From the NCBI RefSeq assembly GCF_004664715.2, contig NC_051068.1, positions 131,026,716 to 131,090,715 of the forward strand: a DNA stretch of 64,000 nucleotides, read 5' to 3'. This DNA is from Peromyscus leucopus. Its lineage: Eukaryota > Chordata > Mammalia > Rodentia > Cricetidae. Made by a program: the position numbers and the translations under genes. Below the pieces are notes generated by a model. It was not told the DNA's origin, did not search any database, and saw only the letters and a list, made by a program, of their open reading frames with translations. Shown piece after piece: positions 12,956-23,595 of the stretch (position 1 is its first letter; each line of letters starts with the position of its first letter).

Positions 12956-13984
12956 ACAAAGCCTTTCATAAAGGCATTTAGGTAATTTAATTTTAGGGAA
13001 AGTTAGCAAATACAAAATTAATCAAATGCAAATATACATCAAAATGTTTGTGTGCTTATTGACACTAGGTGATTAAAAAAAATAAACCTGGAAATACGCA
13101 AAATAAAAAAAAGAAGTTTCCATTAGTTTAGCTGAATACCCACTTCTGAAAATAATTGAGCTGAAGGAAGTGCTATAGAGTTCAACTTTTTTTTTTTGTC
13201 TATGATATTAACACTTTCACCAGGGACTCTTCTCACTTACATCTTTTGTTCTCATTTATCAAGACCTAAATTCTTCTCCTACTTTTGTAAGTATCCAGGT
13301 GGATGGCTAGACTGCTCTGTCTTCTCAGAATACTCCCTTATCAGACATGTTTAATTTGTGGGCTGCAGGTTTTCATGTAGTACAATATAGCTATGAATGC
13401 AGGCCCAACACAAATTGTAGGCTTACTTGAAACAATATAAGATTATAGTTTGCCATGTTTTATGGTTTTTGTAAATAAAATGTGTGTGTTGTGTCACACT
13501 GTCAAAAGGTTGGACAGGCTCAAACCTACATAATCCTAAACAGGGTCTGGACCCTTCTCTGTGAGGCATGCATCAGTCTTCATGGTCTAATCTTTCTGAT
13601 TGTTAATGTGTTACTGACCCTTCCTAGAGAAGTTTACCACCTACTCACATAAATGATGCATATATACCTATGAGCCAGAAAATCAGATTTCCCTGAAAAA
13701 ATGCATTCAAGCATGCAAAGAAAAAGAAGTATGCTTAACAAAGAAAAAAATCTATGGTAAGGATTTCACAGTTTATTGAAGAAAAAGAAAATTTTTTGTT
13801 TGTATCCTAATTTTTTTTTGTAAGGGAACTGATAGTAAGACTGGAAAGCTAACAGCCAGAATACATTAAGTGGCCACATATCATACTATATTGTAATCAT
13901 ATTAAATGTAGTATGACAGTCCCATAGGGTAGAAGAAATTGGCTCAAACTATTTTCCAAGACATGCATATAACATACTTCCTTG
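12956..13984. other. Intergenic; nothing identified
   Basis: AT-rich unique sequence. No coding or RNA gene evidence. Confidence 0.45.
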
Positions 13985-14225
13985 TGAACCAACCTAGAGC
14001 CTCCTGAGGACCTAGCAACAGGTGCTGTTAGAGGTCTTGATAATGCCTAGCTAATGAGGGATGGCCACACAATGTCACCAGATTGGGACACAGCCTGGGT
14101 GCTGGGAGGAGGGTATATAAGGCCTTCCCTGTTATTGAATAAATGAGTTTGCTGTTTGCCTTTCATCTGACTTTCAGTGTCTGTGTCATTGACACTGTAC
14201 CTTCTCACCCCCTCCCCAGAGGTAG
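13985..14225 (+). mobile_element. Candidate LTR with TATA box and poly-A signal
   Basis: gggtatataaggcc (TATA-like) is followed about 30 bp on by AATAAA in gttattgaataaatgag, then a pyrimidine-rich stretch ending in cattgacactgtaccttctc. This U3-R-U5 spacing resembles a gammaretrovirus-like LTR. Ends and TSD are not resolved. Confidence 0.5.
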
Positions 14226-15046
14226 CCATTAGGGCCCATCAACAATTACAGACAGTATGTCACTTGGTCCCTCTCCTCAGGCTTTGTTACACAGAAGAGG
14301 AAGCTGGGTGTATGAAGGGTGTCTGTGACTTGTCCAAAATAAGTTGTTGATCAGGATCTTGGACCAAGGCAGTATGTTTTTGTCTTTCAGTTATTACCAG
14401 CTCCTGAGCATCAACTACTATCACTGCAGTGCCCCTTCCAGTTGTCCTGACCTCTTACTCCTTCAGTTCCTGATTTTCCTTCCCTTCTCCTTCCCTTGTC
14501 TTCCCCTTTTTCTGTATCACATTTTGCTGTTACTTCTACAAACCACTGGTGAGTATATAATGCTAGTTAAGAACATTGCTACAGGGTAAGATTATAATTT
14601 ATAGGATATTCTTTCAACAATTAACTATTCCTCTAATTCTGTAGACTCATATGATTAGAAAGTTATGATTTCCTTTTGAGAGCTAACTTCTACTTTTCCT
14701 GAATATTTAAAATTTGAATTTATTTTTACTGATACAATTAAATTTATCCCTGGTTCAATTCTGTGTCACTGCCCTAAATCTACCATCTTCTTTTTCACTT
14801 GCTTATAATTTTACTTTTTTGAATTGCAGATTACTTAGAAAATGGCTATAAAGATCTTTATAATAGTAATTTATCTCTTCATTTCCAACAGTCATCAGAG
14901 TAAAACTGGAAATGATGCTAATGAGCATTCTTTTATTCTATATCACTGTGTGGTCCTTCGACCGCTTTGTTTGCTTTGATTTGAGTAAACACTTTTTATT
15001 GGATTCATAAATTTTCCCTGCTAGTCCAGGTTTCCTCTGAGTTTTT
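14226..15046. other. Intergenic; possible MIR at 14290-14370
   Basis: cagaagaggaagctgggtgt and ctgtgacttgtccaaaataa look like an MIR core. The rest is unique. Confidence 0.4.
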
Positions 15047-15062
15047 CTTACAAATAACTTTT

Positions 15063-15990
15063 TTTCTTTTAATTTTTTTAAAATTTTTCTTATTTTATAA
15101 TTAATTTAATTTTACATATCAGCCACAGATTCCCCTGTCCTCCCTCCTCCCAACCTCCAGCCTTCTCCCCCAATCCTCCCCCAATTCCTACCTCTTCCAA
15201 GGCAAGGTCTCCCCTGGGGATTCAGCTTGGTCTGGTAGATTCAGTTGAGGCAAATCCAGTCCTCTCCTCCCTACACCAAAGTTGATCAAAATGTCTCAGC
15301 ATAGGCCCTAGGTTCCAGAAAGCCAGTTCATGCACTAAGAACAGGTCCCAATCCCACTGCCTGGGGGCCTCCTAAATAGTTCAAGCTAACCAACTGTCTC
15401 ACTTATCCAAAGGGCTTGACTCAGTTCCATGGAGGCTCCTCAGCTATTGGTTGGTAGTTAATGTGTTTCCACTAGTTTGGCTATTTGTCCCTGTGCTTTT
15501 TCCAATCATGGTCTTAATATCTCTTGCTCATATAATCCCTCCTCTCTCTCACCAGTTGAACTTCTGGAGCTCCACTTGGGATTAGCCATGGATCTCTGCA
15601 TCTGCTTCCATCAGTCACTGGATGAGAGTTCTATCATGACAGTTAAGGGGTTTGGTCATCAGATCACCAGAGTAGGTCAGCTTGGGCTTTCTCTTGACCA
15701 TTGTCAGTAGTCTATTGCGGAGGTATCTTTGTGGATTTCTGGGTACCTCTCTAGATCTTTGTTTCTTCTTCTTCTTCTTCCCATGGAGTCTTCATTTATA
15801 ACGGTATCTCTTTCCTTGTTCTCCCACACTGTTCCTGATCCAGCTGGGACCTCCCGCTCCCCTAAGCTCTCTTTTCCCTGACCCTTTCCCTCCATTACCC
15901 CCCAAATTTCCAGGTTGCTCATGTAGATCTCATCCATTTCTCTGTCGATGGGTGATCCATGTGTCTTTCTTAGGGTCCTCTTTACCAGGT
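15063..15990 (-). other. L1 3' UTR
   Basis: The reverse of the G-rich rodent L1 3' UTR is visible as a C-rich stretch at 15120-15190, followed by sequence matching the forward L1 fragment at 28505-29218. Confidence 0.85.
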
Positions 15991-18479
15991 AGCCTCCCTG
16001 GAGTTGTGAGTTGCAGTCTGATTATCTTTTGCTTTACATCTAATATCCACTCATGAGTGAGTACACACCATGTTTGCCTTTCTGAGTCTGGGTTACCTCA
16101 CTCAGGATGATTTTTTCTAGTTCCATCTATTTGCCTGCAAACCTCATGATGTCATTGTTTTTCTCTGCGGAGTAGGACTCCATTGTGTATATGTACCACA
16201 TTTTCTTTATCCATTCTTCAGTTGAAGAGCATCTAGGTTGTTTCCAGGTTCTGACTATTACAAATAATGCTGCTAAGAACATAGTTGAGCATGTATCCTT
16301 GTAGTATGTTTGAGCATTCTTTGGGTATATGCCCAAGAGTGGTATAGCTGTGTCTTAAGGGAGATTGATTCCCAATTTGCTAGGAAAGTGCCATCTTGAT
16401 TTCCAAAGTGGTTGTACAAGTTTGCATTCCTACCAACAATGTAGGAGTGTTTCCCTTTCTCCACATCCTCTCCAACATAAGCTATCTTCAGTGTTTTTGA
16501 TTTTAGCCATTCTGACAGGTGTAAGATGGTATCTTAGAATCATTTTTGATTTGCATTTCCCTAATGATTAAGGATGTTAAGCATGAAATGTCTTTCAGCC
16601 ATTTGAGCTTCTTCTGCTGAGAATTCTGTTTAGCTCTATAGCCCATTTTTTTTAATTGGACTGTTGGTTATTTTGATGTCTAATTTCTTGAGTTTTTATA
16701 TATTCTGGATATCAGCCCTCTGTCAGATGTGGGGTTGGTGAAGATCTTTTCCCATTCTGTAGGCTGTCATTTTGTCTTGTTGACCATGTCCTTAGCCCTA
16801 CAAAAGCTTCTCAGTTTTAAGGGGTCCCATTTATTAATTGTTTCTCTCAGTGTCTGTGCTACTGGTGTTATTTTTAGGAAGTGATCTCCGGTGCCAATGT
16901 GTTCAAGACTTCTTCCTACTTTCTCTTCTATCAGGCTATCAGGTTCAGAGTAACTGGATTTATGTTGAGGTCTTTGATCCACTTGGACTTAAGTTTTGTG
17001 CATGGTGACAGATATGGATCTATTTGCAGTCTTCTACAAGTTGACATCCAGTTATGCCAGCACCATTTGTTGAAGATGCTTTTTTTCCATGGTAGAGTTT
17101 TGGCTTCTTTGTCAAAAATTATATGTTCATAGGTGTGCAGATTAATGTCAGGGTGTTCAGTTTGGTTCCATTGGTACACATGTCAGTTTTTATGCCAGTA
17201 CCAAACTGTTATTTTATTACTGTAGCTCTATAGTAGAGCTTGAAGTCAGGGATCGTGATGCCTCCAGAGGTTGTTTTATTGTATAGGATTCTTTTGGCTA
17301 TCCTGAGTTTTTTTGTTTTTCCATATGAAGTTGAGTATTGTTCTTTCCGGGTCTGTGAAGAATTGTGTTGGTATTTTGATGGGGATTGCACTGAATCTGT
17401 AGATTGCTTTTGGTAAGATTGCCATTTTTACTATGTTAATCCTACCTATCCATGAGCATGGGAGATCTTTCCATTTTCTGACATCTTCTTCAATTTCTTT
17501 TTTCAGGAACTTAAAGTTATTGTCATACAGGTCCTTTGATTGCTTAGTTAGAGTTACTCCAAGGTATTTTATATAGGTTTTGGCTATTGTAAAGGGTGAT
17601 GTATCTCTGATTTCCTTCTCAGCCTGTTTATCATTTGTATATAGGAGAGCTACTGATTTTTTTTTAGTTAATCTTGTATCCTGCTACATTGCTGAAGGTG
17701 ATTATAAGCTGTATGAGTTCCTTGATCAAATTTTTGGGTCACTTATGTCATCTGCAAATAGTGAAATATCATGTCATCTGCATATTGAAAATTTGAATTC
17801 TTCCTTTCCAATTTGTATCCCCTTGATTTCCTTATGTTGTCTTATTTCTCTGGCTAGAACTTCAAGTACTATATTGATTAAGTATGGAGAGAGTGGACAA
17901 CCTTGCTTTGTTTCTGATTTTAGTGGAACCCTTTGAGTTTCTCTCCATTTACTTTCATGTTGCCTGTTGCCTTGCTGTAAATTGCCTTTATTATGTTTAG
18001 GTATGTTCCCTATATTCCTGATCCCTCCAGAACCTTTATCATGAAGGGGTGCTAGATTTTGTCAAAGACCTTTTCAGTATCTAGTAAGATGACAATGTGG
18101 TTTTCTTTCTTTCAGTTTGTTTATATGGTGTATTACATTGACAGACTTTCATAATTGAACCACCTCTGCATTCCTGGGATGAAGCCTGCTTGATCATGGT
18201 GGATAATTGTTTTGATGTGTTCTTGGAGTCTGTTTGGCAGTATTTCATTGAGTATTTTTGCATCAATGTTCATGAGGAAGATTGGCCTGTAGTTCTCTTT
18301 CTTTGTTGCATTTTTGTTTGGCTTGAGAATCAGGGTAATTGTAGCCTCATAGAAGGAGTTTGGTAATATTCCTTCTGTTTCTACTGTGTGGAGCACAATT
18401 TGAAGAGTATTGGTATTATCTCTTCTTTGAAGATCTGGTAGAATTCTGCATTGAATCCATCAGGTCATGGGCTTTTTTT

Positions 18480-18492
18480 TTTTTTTTTTTTT
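18480..18492. repeat. Poly-T run within L1 ORF2
   Basis: The homopolymer begins at 18473 and lies just before the LTR-tRNA insertion. It looks like an expanded T-rich stretch of the antisense ORF2. Confidence 0.7.
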
Positions 18493-18520
18493 GGTTGGGA
18501 AACTTTTAATGATTGTTATT

Positions 18521-18592
18521 GGCTAGCTCAGTCGGTAGAGCATGGGACTCTTAATCCCAGGGTTGTGGGTTTGTGCCCCACGTTGGGTGCCA
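18521..18592 (+). pseudogene. tRNA-Lys(CTT) copy, positions 5-76 including CCA
   Basis: This is an ungapped match to tRNA-Lys with anticodon CTT: D-arm ggctagctcagtcgg, anticodon loop ctcttaa and a 3' CCA (18,590-18,592). Four substitutions are seen. C48T, C56T and C72T are all at CpG. A58T is at 18,574, the position methylated to m1A in mature tRNA. The four bases before it (tatt) do not match GCCC. The encoded CCA and the LTR junction show it was copied from a mature tRNA. The changed T-loop (B box) makes it unlikely to be a working tRNA gene. Confidence 0.92.
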
Positions 18593-18594
18593 GA

Positions 18595-18915
18595 TATTCG
18601 TGAAATTATTTTGGCCACTCCACGTAGTTAAAAGTATATTTATTTAATAGCATAACTCACAAATTAAGTAATAGGTAGGTCGCAGGGTCTGGGGAAGGTG
18701 TATCACAGTCCAGCGGTGTTCTCTTGAGCTCTGCTCAGTCACTCTCCACCGTTCAGCATCCCAGCACAGAGAGAGCGCACTGAGAGAGCGCTGGCCCATC
18801 CAGCTCTCGGGTCTCCAGGCGCCTCCCATGGCCCCACCTTGTAGGTGTAACAGTTGCCAGAGTCTCAATGGGGGTTGTAACTTCCAGATCCAAGCTGGAA
18901 TGGCTACCCACTACA
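18595..18915 (-). repeat. LTR, TGTAGTGGG family (tRNA-Lys primed class II)
   Basis: It matches the LTRs at 35,209-35,527 and 56,343-56,647, which all start TGTAGTGGGTAGCCATTCC and end near ggccataataatttcac. A poly-A signal (tttatttaat in reverse) lies near 18,640. Confidence 0.9.
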
Positions 18916-19017
18916 GATTGTTTCTATTTCCTTAGGGGTTATTTGTCTATTTAAATAGTTTATCTGGTCTTGATTTAACTTAGGTATGTGGTACCTATCC
19001 AGAAAATTATCCATCTC

Positions 19018-19405
19018 TGTAAATAGAGTTTTCCTGCCTGGCCCACAGTCAGGACAAATCTCTGTCACCTGCCAGTCCCACAACCGATCAGACCCAACCA
19101 AGTAAATACAGAGACTTATATTGCTTACAAACTGTATGGCCATGACAGGCTTCTTGCTAACTGTTCTTATAGCTTAAATTAATCCATTTCCATAAATCTA
19201 TACCTTGCCATGTGGCTCCTGGCTTACCGACATCTTCACATGCTGCTTGTCATGGTGGTAGCTGGCAGTGAATTCCTTCCCCTTCCTGTTCCCTTAATTC
19301 TCCTCTCTGTTAGTCCCGCCTATACTTCCTGCCTGGCCACTGGCCAATCACTGTTTTATTTATTGACCAATCAGAGCAATTTGACCTACAGACCATCCCA
19401 CAGCA
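19018..19405 (-). repeat. 3' LTR of the short ERV
   Basis: On the minus strand it begins TGCTGTGGGATGGTCTGTAG and ends CTCTATTTACA. It contains CCAAT-type motifs (gaccaatcagagc and ggccaatcactg in the + reading). Confidence 0.92.
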
Positions 19406-20343
19406 CTTCCCCTTTTCTTTTTTAAAAAGGAAGGTTTTAACTTTTATACATCTCCAAAGCCAGCTTGGTATATTTGGGAATTTGGGCATAGATTCTCTTA
19501 CTACTTCCTGCTGGAGGGGGCCACTGTATCTTATGGGGACACAAAGAAAATTTTAGGATTATGGAGTAGTCTGTGAGGGTGTATCATCTGAACCAGTTGC
19601 CTTGAAATGATTCTGGATGTTGGATCATCTGGACCATGGTGTCATCAGAGACCTTTCAGGGGTTCTTGGCTGGTCAAACCTGATGTATCTTAATCTGGAA
19701 CAAATCCATAGCCTCTGGCTTTCTGTGGAAACAAAAGCAGAGCCTCCTTTCCAAAGCAGCATATCCTTACATCCAAATTTTGAAGTCAAGGTACCTTTAA
19801 AATATACATTTTGGCATATCTCAACAGCTTTTGCAATCAAATGTTTTTCTTCAGTTACGAATATCAAAGAGAACATAATCCAGATTCTCTGTGTGTTAGC
19901 CATTTTACATGTTTTATTTTTTATATTACCTTGAACCATTGCTTTAAACTGCAGCCTTCTAAGACTGAAACAGCACTGTGGCTGCTGGCTCTGCCCACTT
20001 GAGCTTCCCAACAAGGTGGTGGTACCTTTTCTGCCAGCTCTGGGAGCAATCAACTCTCAGAAATAGTGGGTCTATTGCTTCTATCAAAGCAATGTGTAGC
20101 CCAGAAACCTCTTTTTTTGTTTTGTACAAGCAAAGGCTAAATCCACCAAGCAGCTTAATGTGCCACTTGCAGAGGCCTCATTTCTGCCATACTACAGGTC
20201 GAGCACACACGCCAGGAATCTGCCATAGTAGCTCAAACACTCAGGCTGCCGCTAACTTGAAAGAGACAACTAGGAACTGTTTTTAGCTCCATTTTAGAAT
20301 CTTTTTACTCAGGTTTTAAGTAAATGGCACATTGGGTGCTATT
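19406..20343 (-). other. Noncoding internal region of the short ERV
   Basis: The polypurine tract adjoins the 3' LTR and the tRNA-Lys-like primer-binding site adjoins the 5' LTR. The longest open frames (about 100-140 codons) show no retroviral motif. Nothing else is recognised. Confidence 0.8.
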
Positions 20344-20731
20344 TTTAACTAGAGTTTTCCTGCCTGGCCCACAGTCAAGACAAATCTCTGTCACCTGCCA
20401 ATTCCACAGCCGCTCAGACCCAACCAAGTAAACACAGAGACTTATATTGCTAACAAACTATATGGCCATGGCAGGCTTCTTGCTAACTGTTCTTATAGCT
20501 TAAATTAATCCATTTCCATAAATCTATACCTTGCCATGTGGCTCATGGCTTACTGGCATCTTCACATGCTGCTTGTCATGGTGGTGGCTGGCAGTGACTC
20601 CCTTTCCCTTCCTGTTCCCTTAATTGTCCTCTCTGTTAGTCCCGCCTATACTTCCTGCCTGGCCCCTGGCCAATCAGTGTTTTATTTATTGACCAATCAG
20701 AGCAATTTGGCATACAGACCATCCCACAGCA
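20344..20731 (-). repeat. 5' LTR of the short ERV
   Basis: Same length as the 3' LTR (388 bp), with scattered differences, e.g. at the terminal tttaact versus tgtaaat. Confidence 0.9.
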
Positions 20732-21114
20732 CATCTCATTTAGATTTTCCAGTTTTGTGGAGTACAGGTTTTTGAAGTATGACTGATGATTCTCTGGATT
20801 TCCTCTATGTTAGTTGTTATGTCTCCCTTTTCATTTCTGATTTTGCTAATTTGGATGCACTCTCTCTGCCTTTTGGTTAGTTTGGATAAGGGCTTGTCTA
20901 TCTTGTTGATTTTCTCAAAGAACCAACTCTTTGTTTCATTGATTCTTTGTATTGTTCTCTTTGTTTCTATTTTATTGATTTCAGCTCTCAGTTTTATTAT
21001 TTCCTGGCATCTATTCCTCCTGGGTGACTTTGCTTCTTCTTGTTCTAGAGCTTTCAGGTGTGCTGTTAAGTCACTAGTGTGAGATTTCTCCAACTTCTTT
21101 ATGTGGGCATTTAG

Positions 21115-22559
21115 TGTTAGTAAACTGCAAAAGCTCTAGGTTTGGTGTCCCGGGTTTTGGCACCAAAATGTTAGTAAATTGATGGCTAAAACTGTGAGGA
21201 GACAGTTCAGTCCTAGAGGGTGAGGTATCCCAGACATCTCAGAGCTAAATAGGACAAGAGCTCTGCCCTGAAGGTGTCCTGGACACCTGAAGCTGCTTAG
21301 CACAGCTCTGATGGCTGAGACTGCAAAGAAACAGCCCAACCGTGGAAAGAAAGGTTTTCTGACTTCTTGGGAGCATCAAGCCTGGAACTGCTTCAGCAAG
21401 GAAGGGTATCCTGACTCTTCGGGAAGGTCAGGATATAGCTGGTATGATGGTATGATGGGGGATGGTTTCCCCACAGGACACAGCAATCCTACTCCTCTCT
21501 TGGAGAGCCACAATCTCTGGCTCAGTGTTACCAGCTCTTTCTTGCTCAGTTCACTATGGGATGTCCCAGCAAGGTTCTGCTCAGCATCCCCTTGCTCAGT
21601 CCACTATGGGATGTCGCAGCAAGGTTCATCTGTTCAGCTGTCAATGAAGGTCTTCACCCAATACTCTTTTGAGAAAGAGGTTTATTTGGGAAGGAGGAAT
21701 CCAGGAGAGTAGCTGCCTCTTCCAAGGTGGAAAGAACAGCTCACAACTGACCGGGCAGGGCAGTTTATATAGAATGTCTAGGGGGGGGCAGAGTCAACTG
21801 TGATTGGTTATTTTATTTTCTGCCCAGGGATTGGCCAGTTTTGTGAGCAAGGGTAGAGATGGCTCTGAATTTTAGGGCCAAACTATGTTTCTTTAACTGG
21901 CCTTTCTTGCCTTTTTGACACTACCTCTAAGGCCAGGACACATTTCTTTCACTGACTCTGATTCTAGGGGCTGAGTGATATTTTGGTACTAGTCTCAGAG
22001 TCAGGGCATATTTCCTGGGTTCTGGGTTTGGGGATAAAGTGTTCACTTCTCTGGTTCAGGTCCCAAACACAGGCTATGTTTCTTTCCCTGGTCCTGGGCC
22101 CTAGGGCCAGGATTCTACTGTCCTGATCTGTGATTGGTTGATTTCACAAGTCAGTTGGACAGTGGCAGAGATGGCTCTTATCTGAGCTAAACTATGTTTC
22201 TCTCACTGGCCTTACTTAGCTTTCTGTCACTACCTCTAAGGCCAGGGAACATTCCATTCACTGACTCTGATTCTAGGGGCCAAGAGTGTTTCTTTGGTAC
22301 TGGTTTCAGAGTCAGGGCATGTTTCCTTGGTTCATTTCTCTGGCTCAGGTCCCAAACACAGGCTGTATTTATTTCCCTTGTTCTGAGCCCTAGGGCCAGG
22401 ATTCTGCTGTCCTGCTCTGTGATTGGTTAATTTCACAAGTCAGTTGGACAGGGGCAGAGATGGCTCTGATCTGAGCTCACTGGCTTTATCTGAGCCATCC
22501 TTCCCTAATTCTGGGCTCCAGGGTCAGAGTGGGTTTCTCTAGCCAGACCTTTCCCTACA
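21115..22559 (-). mobile_element. Collapsed IAP-like ERV: LTR, tRNA-Phe primer site and a 13-bp LTR remnant
   Basis: The insertion in L1 ORF2 is flanked by tttag (21,110-21,114 and 22,560-22,564) and has TG...CA ends. On the minus strand it is a 1391-bp LTR (21,169-22,559), an 18-nt primer-binding site (21,148-21,165) matching tRNA-Phe with one CpG change, about 20 nt of leader, and then a 13-nt segment repeating the LTR's own 3' end (tgttagtaaactg at 21,115 versus tgttagtaaattg at 21,169). The rest of the provirus is gone. A TATA-like ctatataaac lies near 21,760 in reverse. Confidence 0.85.
21799..22559 (-). repeat. Tandem repeats in LTR U3
   Basis: Three units begin with tgtgattggtt at 21,799, 22,129 and 22,418 (about 330, 289 and 142 bp, the last truncated). 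Each carries an inverted CCAAT motif and the shared block tttcacaagtcagttggaca or a relative. A separate 48-50 bp duplication containing cactatgggatgtc lies near 21,545-21,640. Repeated U3 units often act as enhancers in retroviral LTRs. Confidence 0.85.
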
Positions 22560-23018
22560 TTTAGTGCTATGAATTTTCCTCTTATCACTGCTTTCATAGC
22601 GTCCCATAAGTTTGGGTATGTGGCGTATTCATTTTCATTGATCACTAGAAAGTCTTTAATTTCTTTCTTATTTCTTCCTTGACCCATTGCTGATTCAGTT
22701 GAGCATTATTAAGTTTCCATGAGATAGTAGGCTTTTTGTAATTTTTGTTGTTGTTGAAGTCTAACTTTAAACCTTGGTGGTCTGATAGAACACAGGAAAT
22801 TATTCTAATGTTTTTGCATCTTTTGAGCTTTGCTTTGTGGCCAAGTATGTGGTCGATTTTAGAGAAGGTTCCACGGGGTGCTGAGAAGGTATATTCTTTT
22901 TTGTTAGGATGGAATGTTCTGTAGATATTAAGTCCATTTGAGTCATACATCATTTAAGTCCTTTATTTCTCTGTTAAGTTTTGATTTGGCAGATCTGTCC
23001 AGTGGTGAGAGTGGCATG

Positions 23019-23021
23019 GTT

Positions 23022-23059
<38 letters not shown>

Positions 23060-23060
23060 G
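23019..23060. repeat. (TTG)n in L1 ORF2
   Basis: About 13 TTG units inside the antisense endonuclease region, an expansion that disrupts the frame. Confidence 0.9.
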
Positions 23061-23595
23061 GGTTTTTTTGTTTTTTTTACATATGTGGGTGCCCTTGTGT
23101 TTGGGGCATAAATGTTCAGAATTGAAACTTCATCTTAGTGGATCTTTCTCGTAATGAGTATGTAATATCCTTCTTAATCTCTTTTGATTGATTTTAGTTT
23201 GAAGTCTATTTTGCTGGATATTAGGATGGCTACACCAGCTTGCTTCTTAAGACCATTTGATTGGAAAGACTTTTCCCAGCCTTTTTTTCTTATGTAGTGT
23301 CTATCTTTGAATTTGAGGTGTGTTTCTTGTATGCAACAGAAAGATGTGTCCTGCATCGATTCTGTTAGCCTGTGTCTTTTTATAGTTGAATTAAGTCCAT
23401 TGATATTAAGGAATATTAATGACCAGTGATTGTTCATTCCTGCTATCTTTTGGTGGTAGTGTGTGTGTGTGTACTTCTCTTCTTTGAGGTTTACTGCTGT
23501 GGTGTTATCTATTGCCTGTGTTTTCATGGATGTATCTGACTTCCTTGGAATTTTCCTTCTAGTGCTTTCTGTAGGGCTGGATTTGTGGATAAGTA

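Larger units (their letters stand above)
18517..18915 (-). mobile_element. LTR-tRNA(Lys) chimeric insertion with TSD
   Basis: One insertion in L1 ORF2 is bounded by gattgt(t) at 18511-18517 and 18916-18922. On the minus strand it consists of an LTR of about 321 bp (18,595-18,915, beginning TGTAGTGGG), a TC spacer, and then the complement of a whole tRNA-Lys(CTT) at 18,517-18,592. The first 18 nt after the spacer are the primer-binding site; the copy continues well past it. There is no second LTR and no internal region. Recombination of two LTRs would have removed the primer-binding site, so this is not an ordinary solo LTR. Confidence 0.93.
19018..20731 (-). mobile_element. Short nonautonomous class II ERV with paired LTRs and TSD CATCTC
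   Basis: Exact catctc copies lie at 19,012-19,017 and 20,732-20,737. Two 388-bp LTRs (19,018-19,405 and 20,344-20,731), near-identical by eye, flank about 940 bp of internal sequence. On the minus strand the 5' LTR is the higher-coordinate copy. Next to it is a decayed tRNA-Lys primer-binding site (20,324-20,341), and next to the 3' LTR a purine tract (complement of 19,406-19,428). The internal part is far too short for gag-pol and has no convincing frame, so it depended on proteins from another element. Confidence 0.93.
15990..23480 (-). pseudogene. L1 ORF2 (endonuclease-reverse transcriptase), broken and interrupted
   Basis: ORF2 supplies endonuclease and reverse transcriptase for target-primed retrotransposition. 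Pieces readable on the minus strand in order are the endonuclease with NINGLNSTIKRHRL and CCIQETHL (about 23,430-23,180), its second half with SKIDHILGH (about 22,880), the RT region with [16 protein letters not shown] (about 18,300) and the C-terminal part with WYIYTMESYSAEKN (about 16,200). It is split by LTR elements at 18,517-18,915, 19,018-20,731 and 21,115-22,559 and by several frameshifts. Confidence 0.9.

Noticed and set aside
18521..18592. Functional tRNA-Lys gene
   Set aside because: The encoded CCA, the direct LTR junction, the enclosing TSD and the altered T-loop (B box) all point to a reverse-transcribed copy rather than a tRNA gene.
19625..20053. 142-codon minus-strand frame in the short ERV
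   Set aside because: It lies in the element's noncoding internal region. No gag, protease or polymerase motif is present; it is likely chance.
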